Shown here in pieces: positions 26,314 to 34,635 of a DNA stretch of 64,000 nucleotides; position 1 is the first letter of the stretch, and every line of letters starts with the position of its first letter. Origin of the DNA: JAXGXT01 sp040772665 (lineage in GTDB: Bacteria; Bacillota; Clostridia; Lachnospirales; Anaerotignaceae); contig JAXGXT010000004.1 of NCBI GenBank assembly GCA_040772665.1, forward strand, positions 124,001-188,000, read 5' to 3'. A program made the translations under genes and the position numbers. The notes under the pieces were generated by a model. It ran no database searches. It worked only from the letters and a program-made list of their open reading frames with translations, and was not told where the DNA came from.

Positions 26314-26489
26314 TAACAACTCACCCTTCTTTATAGTCAAGTTTTAATTCTTATAGCAAGCTAATAATATCATTATTGCAGCCATAAAAAACTACCCTAA
26401 AAGGATAGTTTTGTAAAACATTGACCTACCCTTTTCAGGTGGGGAGCATATTTTTAACTGCTTTATAACTTTTCTTAACACTTCTTTTC

Positions 26490-26498
26490 TGTTATAAT
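26490..26498 (+). promoter_or_regulatory. Extended -10 promoter of the LuxR-type gene
   Basis: TGTTATAAT is a perfect extended -10, 35 bases before the ATG at 26533; no good -35 is seen. Upstream, two similar inverted sequences (AACTACCCT-AAAAGG-ATAGTT near 26387 and CCTACCCTTTTCAGG near 26425) could be regulator sites. Confidence 0.45.
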
Positions 26499-26532
26499 TG
26501 TTTAGGTATAATTACTTTTGGCAGGTGACAAT

Positions 26533-27921
26533 ATGGAAAGTGAATATTTTAAAATAAAAAACATTTCAATATGGATGCATTCTTTGTTTTCATCTTGGAT
26601 GTTAGGATTTTTATTTCAAGGACAAATTCTTTTTTCCTTGTCTAAACTATATAATTATGACTTTTCCTTTATTGCTTTTTTAAGCGGTGTGGGAATGTTT
26701 TTTGGTTTAGTTTTTTCAGGTTTTTTTGTTAAATCCTTAAACTTCGCAAAGAAGTTTTTCATTGGCTCCAATTCATTTTTTCTTTTGTTAACCATACTTT
26801 CTTTCTTCCCCCCGTCAATATTTTGGAAAATATCTGTGTTTGTTTCCTCATTTCTTGCGGGCGCCTGCGTTGGGGCATGGGGGTTTTTGCTAAAAATCAC
26901 CACACCTAAAGATGAAAGATTTAAGGCTGTTGCAAACATGCTTATTTTGTCAAATGTTTTAATGATATTGTTAAACATGCTGACTGTTTATGTTTCTGTG
27001 TATATTGGTTTAAGTTTTTCAATGATAATGCTTCTGTCGGCCTCTGTTTTAGCTTTTAAAATTCCTGTAAAAACAAATGATACTGCTTTAAATATGGATA
27101 ATGAAAAATTCAGCATTAAAAAACATTTAACTTTCTTATATATCTTTATTGCAATAATCACCATAAATTCAGGTTTTATGTACCATATAGTAAACCCGCA
27201 GTTCTCTCATCTTGAATGGCTGACCAGCTGGTATTGGGCTTTGCCCTATATTGCCGCCATTTTAATTATGAAAGTTTTATCTAAAAAAATAAACAAAGAA
27301 TATATCTTGTATATGGGAATTGCCATGATGGGGATTTCTTTTATAGGTTTTATAAGCTTTGACAGGTCAATACTTAGCTACATTTTTATAAATACATTGA
27401 TGTTAGGCTCATTTGGTGTTTATGATTTATTTTGGTGGACTATTTTAGCAGAGATGCTGGATTTACATAACAACCCTGCAAAAGTGCTTGGCATTGGGCT
27501 TTCCGCAAATATATTAGGTATTTTAACAGGTGGGCTTTTATGCGAATTGTTCAGTATTGACAGCTATAGTTCCATATTATTTGCTCTTGTAGTTGTATGC
27601 ATTAGTTTTGTGCTTCTTCCGCCTTTGTATAAATATATATCCTTTTTACTTAACGACCATGAATATATTTCAGCCTTTTCCCAGGCGGAAAATAAAGCAA
27701 GTGAAGAAACTGCCCCGGTTAACCATAAATTTGATATTTTGACTGAAAGGGAGGCACAAGTTGCCGCCTTGCTTTTGCAAGGAAAAACTTATAAAAACAT
27801 AGGGAAAGAGCTTTTTATCAGCGAAAACACCGTAAAATATTATGTGAAAAATATATACTCTAAATTTGAAGTAAATAGCCGTGCCCAATTGATTGAAAGT
27901 GTAATGTCAGAAAATAAATAA
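26533..27921 (+). CDS. Membrane-bound LuxR-type regulator with MFS-like domain
   Basis: 462 residues. The first about 375 form 12 predicted membrane helices laid out like a major-facilitator transporter. The last about 65 are a LuxR/GerE helix-turn-helix (FDILTEREAQVAALLLQGKTYKNIGKELFISENTVKYYVKNIYSKFEV). Such one-piece membrane regulators are common in Eggerthellaceae and some Clostridia and probably sense a small molecule through the transporter-like part. ATG 26533 follows AGGTGA at short spacing; a TTG five codons earlier has no ribosome site. It is transcribed away from the Fn3/stalk gene, and a nuclease gene follows. Targets cannot be named. Confidence 0.82.
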   Translation: MESEYFKIKNISIWMHSLFSSWMLGFLFQGQILFSLSKLYNYDFSFIAFLSGVGMFFGLVFSGFFVKSLNFAKKFFIGSNSFFLLLTILSFFPPSIFWKISVFVSSFLAGACVGAWGFLLKITTPKDERFKAVANMLILSNVLMILLNMLTVYVSVYIGLSFSMIMLLSASVLAFKIPVKTNDTALNMDNEKFSIKKHLTFLYIFIAIITINSGFMYHIVNPQFSHLEWLTSWYWALPYIAAILIMKVLSKKINKEYILYMGIAMMGISFIGFISFDRSILSYIFINTLMLGSFGVYDLFWWTILAEMLDLHNNPAKVLGIGLSANILGILTGGLLCELFSIDSYSSILFALVVVCISFVLLPPLYKYISFLLNDHEYISAFSQAENKASEETAPVNHKFDILTEREAQVAALLLQGKTYKNIGKELFISENTVKYYVKNIYSKFEVNSRAQLIESVMSENK

Positions 27922-27935
27922 GTTTTCCCACAAAA

Positions 27936-27966
27936 AAGAGAAGGTTTCTATGACAACCTGCTCTTT
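27936..27966 (+). terminator. Hairpin after the LuxR-type gene
   Basis: AAAGAGAAGGTT...AACCTGCTCTTT, a stem with one bulge, 15 bases after the stop codon; the T-run is short. Confidence 0.5.
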
Positions 27967-28114
27967 ATACGTGTCTATTGGATGTGATTTTATAAATAAG
28001 TTCCCCATTTAATATTTTTATGCAATAGCTAAAATATAAAAATAACCCAAACCGATACCGCAAATATCAGAATGGGCATAAACAAAGTAAGGGAAATATC
28101 AGCTTACCCCTTAA

Positions 28115-28142
28115 TGTTATTATAGCACATTGTCAAAATGTG
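28115..28142 (+). promoter_or_regulatory. Extended -10 with operator-like palindrome before the nuclease gene
   Basis: TGTTATTAT (28115-28123) is an extended -10; the dyad CACATT-GTCAA-AATGTG (28126-28142) covers the likely start point, a place where a repressor would block transcription. ATG follows at 28166 behind GGGAGG. Confidence 0.4.
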
Positions 28143-28165
28143 TCAATTAAGGGAGGAAGTATTAT

Positions 28166-29254
28166 ATGAAAAAAAGACTTTTAAGCATTGGATTGGCTTT
28201 TTCACTGTTATTTTCAACAAGTGCGTTTGCTGCTTCCATTAACATCAACGGAGCAGTATTAAACACAGATGTTGCGCCTGTCATAATTGAAGGCAGAACA
28301 CTGGTACCTATGAGAGCCATTTTTGAAAAACTTGGGGCTGACATTGAATGGAACGATAAAACAAGATCTGTAACAGCAACAAGTGATGAAGCTGTAATAA
28401 CATTGACAGTTGATAACACAGAAGTAACTGTTAACGGAACTTTAGACACACTGGACATACCTGCTCAAATTATAGACGGAAGAACCATGGTGCCGGTTCG
28501 TTTTGTGGCAGAAAGTTTAAACTGTGTTGTTGATTGGGATGCTGCAACACAAACGGTTTTAATAAACAGCTCAAAAAACATTACTGCTGAACAAGTCGAA
28601 AAGAAATCAACTAAATATAACGTTTTAAGAGTTATTGACGGGGATACGTTTGCAATCAACTATTTGGGCAAGGAAGAAAAGGTGAGATTAATAGGAGTGG
28701 ACACCCCCGAAAGTGTGCATCCTGATAAATCAAAAAACACTGAAGACGGAGAATCCGCCTCAAACTACACTAAACAGCTCATTGAAGGCAAAGATGTAGA
28801 ATTAGAATTTGACGTAGAAGAACGTGATAAATACGGCCGGCTTCTTGCATATGTTTACATTGACGGCTACATGTTGAATAAAAAATTATTGGAAGAAGGC
28901 TATGCGGTTATAGCAACATATCCGCCAAACGTAAAATATGTTGAAGACTTTAAAAAGATTGCAGGAATTGAAGACAATGTTATTTCTCCGACAACCAATA
29001 CCGAAACAAAACAAGAGCCTGTATCAAATATTCCCGACACAACAAAACAAGAACCTAATTCCTCATCATCAACAACTAAAACAGAATCTAACACGATTGT
29101 TTCTACTGAAACCAAAAGCAAAACCATATATGTAACGCCGACAGGCAAAAAATATCACTACAACAGTTCATGTAACGGCGGCACCTATACCCCTTCCACG
29201 TTGGAGAAAGCTTTATCAAGAGGCCTAACACCATGCAAAAAGTGTGTACTATAG
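28166..29254 (+). CDS. Secreted thermonuclease-family nuclease with stalk domain
   Basis: 362 residues. Signal peptide 1-23 (SAFAAS), stalk domain about 25-130 (RTLVPMRAIFEKLGADIEWN, RTMVPVRFVAESLNCVVDWD), staphylococcal-nuclease (SNase) domain about 147-275, a Ser/Thr/Gln-rich linker and a small C-terminal module (PTGKKYHYNSSCNGG...LTPCKKC) with a CxxC pair typical of the metal-binding tail of this family. The SNase active-site residues are visible: Asp in VIDGDTFAI, Arg and Glu in VRLIGVDTPE, Arg in DKYGRLLAYVY. It likely degrades extracellular DNA or RNA for nutrients. It is a single gene, stop at 29254, without a clear terminator. Confidence 0.88.
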   Translation: MKKRLLSIGLAFSLLFSTSAFAASININGAVLNTDVAPVIIEGRTLVPMRAIFEKLGADIEWNDKTRSVTATSDEAVITLTVDNTEVTVNGTLDTLDIPAQIIDGRTMVPVRFVAESLNCVVDWDAATQTVLINSSKNITAEQVEKKSTKYNVLRVIDGDTFAINYLGKEEKVRLIGVDTPESVHPDKSKNTEDGESASNYTKQLIEGKDVELEFDVEERDKYGRLLAYVYIDGYMLNKKLLEEGYAVIATYPPNVKYVEDFKKIAGIEDNVISPTTNTETKQEPVSNIPDTTKQEPNSSSSTTKTESNTIVSTETKSKTIYVTPTGKKYHYNSSCNGGTYTPSTLEKALSRGLTPCKKCVL

Positions 29255-29788
29255 CAAAGTAAAAAAGTTCCATATAAATGTTGGAGTGGATAAATCTGTT
29301 CCAACATTTATTTGTAAAAAAGCTGTTAATTTAGCAGTGAAACAAGCTTTCGTTCATGTTTCCATACTGATGGCACTAAAACATTTAAAATCATTGTTGC
29401 AAAGGGCAAATATCTCATATGTATTTAAAGAAATTTTTTTATATATATAAAGTTCTTTTGTACAGTGTCCTGAAATATAAACCACCCGTCTTTAATGACA
29501 AATTGAAATACTCCGCCATACTTTTCGTTCCAAAACCATACCCCTGTTCTTTTGATACAGGAAGTCCTTGGTGAAATGCCGGCTGTGTCTGATAACGGCG
29601 GCGATATGAACCGGCACTGCCGCAAAGAAGCAAACTCTGTCTGTGCAAGTTTAAGCTGTATATCAGTATACCTTTTTCTCTTTGAATACTTGCCTATTTT
29701 TGTGTTTCAAAATAATAAAGTACAGCATGGAAAGGTAACCCTTTTTGGATAATCTTATTCCCAACAGTAATATACTTTCTAAATAATC
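29255..29788. other. Degenerate region without a recognised gene
   Basis: Short frames on both strands (up to about 69 codons, for example minus strand 29425-29648) have no ribosome sites and match nothing I know. Given the transposase remnant next to it, this is probably decayed mobile DNA. Confidence 0.45.
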
Positions 29789-29869
29789 TTAAGTTGCTAA
29801 TTTAAAATCACCTCTATATCTATATTCTATTGATGATCCATAGCCTAAGAAACCATAAATTCGTATGTG

Positions 29870-30035
29870 ATTATACCATAAAAGCAAAAGAAAGCGGCGG
29901 CAAAGCCGACATTTTCTTTTGGAAACAAACGAATAAAACTTGAAAAGTTTTATGAGTAGTATAATCCGCTGTGATAACAGCGGCAGAGCCATTAGGCTCT
30001 TCCACAAATGAAATTTGTGGATATTATACCACGAA
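29870..30035 (-). repeat. Family B repeat, complete copy 4
   Basis: Bounded by ATTATACCATAAA (29870-29882) and ATTATACCACGAA (30023-30035). Internal hairpins as in copy 2, opposite orientation. It shares its right-hand boundary with copy 5, forming a tandem pair. Confidence 0.88.
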
Positions 30036-30188
30036 ACCAAAAGAAAGCGGCGGCAAAGCCGACATTTTCTTTTGTCAACGGACGAATGAAACTTGAAAAG
30101 TTTTATGAGTAGTATAATCCGCTGTGATAACAGCGGCAGAGCCGTTAGGCTCTTCCACAAATGAAACTTGTGGATATTATACCATAAA
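30023..30188 (-). repeat. Family B repeat, complete copy 5
   Basis: Same element as copy 4, 153 bp further on; the outer boundary at 30176-30188 is ATTATACCATAAA, identical to the outer boundary of copy 4 at 29870. The two copies differ by a handful of bases only. Confidence 0.88.
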
Positions 30189-30356
30189 TATATTCTGTAA
30201 GTTGTAATTTAAGGTCTTCCAGGCTCTCGAATTTATTTTATAATAAAATACTTTTTCTCATTTATATATTTCATCAGCTTTTAGTATTGTTAAATTTATT
30301 GTTTCAACATTTGTTATCTTCATATAGGAACTCCTCTAAAATTCAAAAGACTTTTT

Positions 30357-31712
30357 TCAGCCTTTATTCTCCTCTTTCAAGTACTTGAGCTTAAGCCTAT
30401 TTGCTTTTGATTGACTTATGTTAAGAGCTGCCGCAACCTTACGGCTTGATTTGAATTTTCTAAAAGCCGTTTCTATTATCATTTTTTCATAATATCCCAT
30501 AAGTTCATCATAAGACATATCTTCGCATGTAACTTCCGGTTGATATTTAGAATTATCAATGCTAAAAAAACTATCCGGAAAGTCCGTTACTTCAATATAT
30601 TTCCCAGAAGCAACAAGAACACATCTTTCAATAATATTTGAGAGTTCTCTAACATTGCCTTTCCATGGATATTTTATTAACTCCTCAATATATTTGTCTG
30701 AAAAAACCATACTTTTATTATATTTTTTATTGAAAATATTTAAAAAATGAGATGCATAAAGCTTTATGTCATCCTTTCTCTTTCTTAAAGGCGGTATCGT
30801 CACCTCAAACACGTTTAATCTATGGTATAAATCCTCTCTAAACCGCCCTGCCTCTATCATCTTTTTCAGGTCGCAGTTTGTGGCGCATATAATTCGTGCG
30901 TTAAGCTTTACAGGCTTTGTAGAGCCTATCGGAAAAAACTCTTCTTCTTGAATTACATGAAGAAACTTTGCCTGTAAATCGTAAGGAAGTTCTCCTATTT
31001 CATCGAGAAAAATTGTTCCCTTTCTTGATTCCTCCAAAAAACCTTTTTTCCCTTCTGTATTTGCTCCTGTAAAAGAGCCTCTTTTATATCCAAAAAATTC
31101 AGCTTCTATTACAGAGGGATTAAGGCTTGCCACATTGACATATATAAAGGGTTCTTTGTTTCTGTCACTTTTTTCATGCACATACTTTGCAAGCATACTT
31201 TTTCCTGTTCCTGTTTCTCCTAAAATAAGCAGCGGAGCATTAGTATTTGCTACCTTTTTACAATAAGTAACAACCTCTTTCATTTGTTTGCTTTTATATA
31301 TAATTTTATCATCATCAATTGCATTGCTTTCAGAATCTACTTTTATGGGCGAAAGTATCTTATATAAATCTTCATAATTATCTCTAACACTTTGAACTAC
31401 ATATTTAATATTGTTGTTGGAGTCAAGTATGGGAATAGATATTGTATCAATATCTATTCCTAACAGAGTTTTTTGTTTCTGTATTACAGGTATTTTTTCT
31501 TTATAGATATATGGCATACTTGAGGGTGTCCAAAACCTTTCTTTGCCTAAAAATTCTTCAAGGCTTCTTCCTATAATTTCTTCAGGCGTAAGCCCGTAAT
31601 GACGATAGCAAGCTTTGTTGGCATAAATAATCTTGAAGTTATTGTCCCATATGAAAATTTCATCATAAACATTATCTATTATTTCCTTAAACTTATTAAG
31701 ATCTATATCCAT
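30357..31712 (-). CDS. Sigma-54-dependent activator with PAS sensor
   Basis: 451 residues: PAS domain about 8-115 (EIFIWDNNFKIIYANKACYRHYGLTPEEIIG), AAA+ domain about 130-365 with Walker A GETGTGKS, the sigma-54 contact loop GSFTGA (usual form GAFTGA), Walker B GTIFLDEIGELP and the arginine-finger region RFREDLYHRLNVFEV, and a Fis-type helix-turn-helix at the C-terminus (SSRKVAAALNISQSKANRLKLKYL). It uses ATP to open RNA polymerase-sigma54 complexes. It lies on the same strand just after the BCCT gene, and a matching -24/-12 promoter with two upstream dyads drives that cluster (35873-36048), so it is the likely activator. The PAS signal is unknown. Confidence 0.9.
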   Translation of the reverse strand: MDIDLNKFKEIIDNVYDEIFIWDNNFKIIYANKACYRHYGLTPEEIIGRSLEEFLGKERFWTPSSMPYIYKEKIPVIQKQKTLLGIDIDTISIPILDSNNNIKYVVQSVRDNYEDLYKILSPIKVDSESNAIDDDKIIYKSKQMKEVVTYCKKVANTNAPLLILGETGTGKSMLAKYVHEKSDRNKEPFIYVNVASLNPSVIEAEFFGYKRGSFTGANTEGKKGFLEESRKGTIFLDEIGELPYDLQAKFLHVIQEEEFFPIGSTKPVKLNARIICATNCDLKKMIEAGRFREDLYHRLNVFEVTIPPLRKRKDDIKLYASHFLNIFNKKYNKSMVFSDKYIEELIKYPWKGNVRELSNIIERCVLVASGKYIEVTDFPDSFFSIDNSKYQPEVTCEDMSYDELMGYYEKMIIETAFRKFKSSRKVAAALNISQSKANRLKLKYLKEENKG

Positions 31713-31762
31713 AAAACAAATCCTCTCCTTTACGCCACGTCATTTTAAACTATTAAAAAAAT

Positions 31763-31800
31763 GCCAATAGCCTGCCAAAAATATACTTTCGGCAGGCATT
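31763..31800 (-). terminator. Hairpin between the BCCT gene and the activator gene
   Basis: GCCTGCC...GGCAGGC (31770-31797) with TTTTTTT nine bases further on the minus strand. It probably ends the CoA transferase-BCCT transcript before the activator gene. Confidence 0.6.
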
Positions 31801-31811
31801 AGAACTATAGA

Positions 31812-33392
31812 CTATTCTTGTTTGAATGCTCCTTCTTTTACTATTTCTTCTCTCGTCTTTGAACCAAAATCTTTAATCATTTCTTTTATAAAGCCATAAT
31901 ACACAATAAACAATAATATTACAAGAGGCAGACCTGTTGCTAAAACTATAGATTTTATTGTATCAATGTCAGTACCGATATAAGAAATAGCAATCGGTAA
32001 AGCAACAAGAACTATACACCAAATAAATTTTAATTTAGCATTTGGCTCTTCACTTCCTTTTATACCCTTTGAAACTGTTGATGAAAGTGTAAACGAACAA
32101 GCATCAAGGGTTGTTGCCAAGAATAATATAATTACTATAAGATAAAGAGCCATACATATTTTAGCAAACGGTAATGTATTTATTGTTGCTTGTGCAATTT
32201 GTTCAGACATTCCTGTTGTAAGCATATTAGGAATATCCAAAACTCCGTTAATTCTGAGGTTTTGCTGATATGAGCCAATTACACCAAAGAACATAATAAG
32301 TCCTGCAGAACCGCTTAAAAGCATATTTGCAATAACTTCTTTTACCTTTCTCCCTCTGGAAATTTTAGCTACAAAAAGTCCTGTAAAAGGTCCGAAAACA
32401 AACCAGTAAATAAGATAAAAAGCTGTCCAAGCTTGTGGATAACCTGTTCTTGCAACAGGGTCTGTCCATGTGCTCATTCTTACATACTCACGTCCCAAAA
32501 CACCAAGCGCATTTACAATGGAATCAATTATGTACTGTGTTGGCCCAAATATAAATATTATTGCCAAAAGTGCCATGCAAAAATATATGTTCCAGTCACT
32601 TATTCTTCTCATTCCTTTTTCAATTCCCACAAGTGAGCTTAAGGAATATACAACTGCAACGCCAAGTAAAACAATAACAGTCAGCGCAAATGATGTTGGG
32701 ATGCCAATTAAATCTGCTATAGCCGCAGCTATTGTTGAAGCAGATGTACCTGCTGTTATACTTATTGAACCAACAGCTGCAAATATAAATAAGAAGTCTA
32801 TTACTTTTCCGAAAAATCCGTTTACACGCTTTTCTCCTACTGAATATTTAAAAATTTGACTAAATTTTAAGTTGTTGTCCTTTTTTATATGATAATGGTA
32901 AGCAAAAGGAAGAACAAATACACACAAAAGCGCCCAAGCAGAAGGGCCCCAGTCAAAGAATGTATAAGCTATAGAAAGTTCATATGCCATAGCTTCACTT
33001 ATAGGAGTACCGCCAAGTTGAGGCGCAGCATTAAAATGATAACCCCATTCTAAAAAAGCCCAATATACAGTTCCTGCTCCGTTTCCGCAGAAAAACATCA
33101 TTGCAATCCAGCTTATAGTTTTAAACTCCGGTTTCTCATTTCCAAAACGTATGTCACCATACTTTGTAAAACATATACCTATCAAAAAAAGCAGAATGAC
33201 TATTGTAAATACTTGTATTGTAGAACCAAATGTATTTGTTAGAAGCTTCATAACTCCTGCTGCAACTTCTTTTCCCTCCATAGGAAAGGCTGTTAACCCC
33301 GCAACTAAAGCTACTATAATTGCTATACTGATTACCATTAAACCAATCTCATACTTACTTGAAATGCCTTGTTTTTTTGTGTCGTTACTCAT
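31812..33392 (-). CDS. BCCT family transporter (betaine/carnitine/choline type)
   Basis: 526 residues with 12 predicted helices. Family marks: GNGAGTVYWAFLEWGYHF, YGWGPSAWA-like FDWGPSAWALLCVFVLPFAYHYHIKK, and the BCCT signature WFVFGPFTGLFVAKISRGRKVKEVI. Known members import quaternary amines with sodium or by exchange (CaiT swaps carnitine for gamma-butyrobetaine). It follows two CaiB-like CoA transferases by 33 bases in one unit, which fits uptake of a carnitine- or betaine-like compound that is then activated as a CoA ester, or exchange of substrate for product. No CaiA/CaiD-type dehydrogenase or hydratase is in the window, so the end of the route is not visible. ATG has GGAGGGAAATT upstream. 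Confidence 0.87.
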   Translation of the reverse strand: MSNDTKKQGISSKYEIGLMVISIAIIVALVAGLTAFPMEGKEVAAGVMKLLTNTFGSTIQVFTIVILLFLIGICFTKYGDIRFGNEKPEFKTISWIAMMFFCGNGAGTVYWAFLEWGYHFNAAPQLGGTPISEAMAYELSIAYTFFDWGPSAWALLCVFVLPFAYHYHIKKDNNLKFSQIFKYSVGEKRVNGFFGKVIDFLFIFAAVGSISITAGTSASTIAAAIADLIGIPTSFALTVIVLLGVAVVYSLSSLVGIEKGMRRISDWNIYFCMALLAIIFIFGPTQYIIDSIVNALGVLGREYVRMSTWTDPVARTGYPQAWTAFYLIYWFVFGPFTGLFVAKISRGRKVKEVIANMLLSGSAGLIMFFGVIGSYQQNLRINGVLDIPNMLTTGMSEQIAQATINTLPFAKICMALYLIVIILFLATTLDACSFTLSSTVSKGIKGSEEPNAKLKFIWCIVLVALPIAISYIGTDIDTIKSIVLATGLPLVILLFIVYYGFIKEMIKDFGSKTREEIVKEGAFKQE

Positions 33393-33425
33393 AATTTCCC
33401 TCCTAAATAAACTATGAAGAAGAAT

Positions 33426-34610
33426 TTAAACGATTTCTTTTAAGACTAACTCTTTTATTGTGTCATAATCATAACCTATTGTTTTTAAAACCTGATTTGT
33501 ATCTTGGCCCATAAGAGGCGCTCCCTTTGTAATTTGAGCCCCGCCATTTTCCATCTTCATAGGATTGTTCATAGCTTTATATTTTCCTATGCCTGGATCT
33601 TCAACTTCTACAAGCATATTTCTTGCCTCCAATTGAGGATGGTGCATAATTTCAGGAACTGTTAAAACAGGGGCATTTGGTATTGCCGCATTTGTAAACA
33701 CTTTTTGAAGCTCATCACGTGTTTTTGATTCAAAAAACTTTGAGATAATAGGTGTTACAATATCATAGTTTTTACATCTAAGTTCATTTGTTTCAAATCT
33801 TGAATCATTTATAAGTTCAGGCATTTCAATAGCATTACAGAACTTATCCCAACCGGAATCACTTGCAAGCCCCGCTGAAAAATATCCGTCACTACATTTA
33901 TAAACATCATATGGAACAAGAGTGCCTGCATCATTGTTTCCGCTTCTTGTTACTGTTTCACCAAGTATGGTTTTAAAAAGTATAGGACTTTCAAGGAGAT
34001 TAAAAATTGTATCAAACATTGCAACATCAATTCTTTGACCCTTGCCCGTATTAAGCTTGTTTAAATATGCCATTGATATGGCAAGGCATGTTGTAAGACC
34101 TGTAAAGTTATCTCCAATGGCAGGCCCTACACGAGTAGGTATTCCATCGGGAAAACCTGTCATTTCCATAATTCCGCTCATGGACTGCACAACATTGTCA
34201 TATGCTGCAAGGCTGCTAAGAGGCCCGTACTGTCCAAACCCTGAAATTGAAGCAAAAATGATTTCAGGATTAATTTTCTTTAAATCTTCATACCCAAGTC
34301 CCATTTTTTCAAGTGTTCCAACTTTAAAGTTTTCAACAACAATTTCTGCATCCTTAACGAGTTTTTGAATTATTTCTTTGCCTTCAGCTGTGCTAATATC
34401 AATAGAAAGACTTTTTTTACCCCTGTTAATTGCCGCATAATATCCACTGTTGCCATTTTCAATGGGAGTCCATTCCCTTGACTGATCCCCGGAACCTCTT
34501 CTTTCGATTTTAATTACATTGGCTCCAAAATCTGCAAGTTGCATTGTACAAAAAGGACCGCTGTACGCTTGAGTAAAATCTATTACAGTAACTCCATCTA
34601 ATATTTTCAT
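33426..34610 (-). CDS. CaiB/BaiF CoA transferase, second of the sigma-54 unit
   Basis: 394 residues of the family III fold; N-terminus VTVIDFTQAYSGPFCTMQLADFGANVIKIERRG, YYAAINRGKKSLSID, and GPAIGDNFTG with the likely catalytic Asp. It is roughly as close to the lone enzyme at 20483 as to its neighbour at 34636. It begins 25 bases after that neighbour ends and precedes the transporter. Two different CoA transferases in tandem could form a heteromer or handle two related acids; sequence does not decide. ATG 34610 follows AAAGGGTGAT. Confidence 0.86.
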   Translation of the reverse strand: MKILDGVTVIDFTQAYSGPFCTMQLADFGANVIKIERRGSGDQSREWTPIENGNSGYYAAINRGKKSLSIDISTAEGKEIIQKLVKDAEIVVENFKVGTLEKMGLGYEDLKKINPEIIFASISGFGQYGPLSSLAAYDNVVQSMSGIMEMTGFPDGIPTRVGPAIGDNFTGLTTCLAISMAYLNKLNTGKGQRIDVAMFDTIFNLLESPILFKTILGETVTRSGNNDAGTLVPYDVYKCSDGYFSAGLASDSGWDKFCNAIEMPELINDSRFETNELRCKNYDIVTPIISKFFESKTRDELQKVFTNAAIPNAPVLTVPEIMHHPQLEARNMLVEVEDPGIGKYKAMNNPMKMENGGAQITKGAPLMGQDTNQVLKTIGYDYDTIKELVLKEIV

Positions 34611-34635
34611 GGTATCACCCTTTCATTTATATTTT

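Larger units (their letters stand above)
29789..30230 (-). pseudogene. IS3-family transposase remnant, split by two family B repeats
   Basis: At 29789-29877 the minus strand encodes WYNHIRIYGFLGYGSSIEYR, the C-terminal signature of IS3-family OrfB (typically YYNxxRIHxSLGYxSPxEY), ending at a stop. On the far side of two tandem repeats, 30184-30230 encodes KFESLEDLKLQLTEYI, the stretch that normally precedes it. The remaining transposase (integrase core with DDE) is gone; a stop codon lies just upstream of the second fragment. The repeats therefore entered a transposase gene. Confidence 0.65.

Noticed and set aside
28020..28110. Possible riboswitch in front of the nuclease gene
   Set aside because: Some pairing is possible (GTAAG/CTTAC) but I could not match any known aptamer, and the likely promoter lies downstream of it.
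29425..29648. Small minus-strand gene (about 66 codons)
   Set aside because: No ribosome site, overlapping alternative frames and no recognisable fold; treated as decayed DNA.
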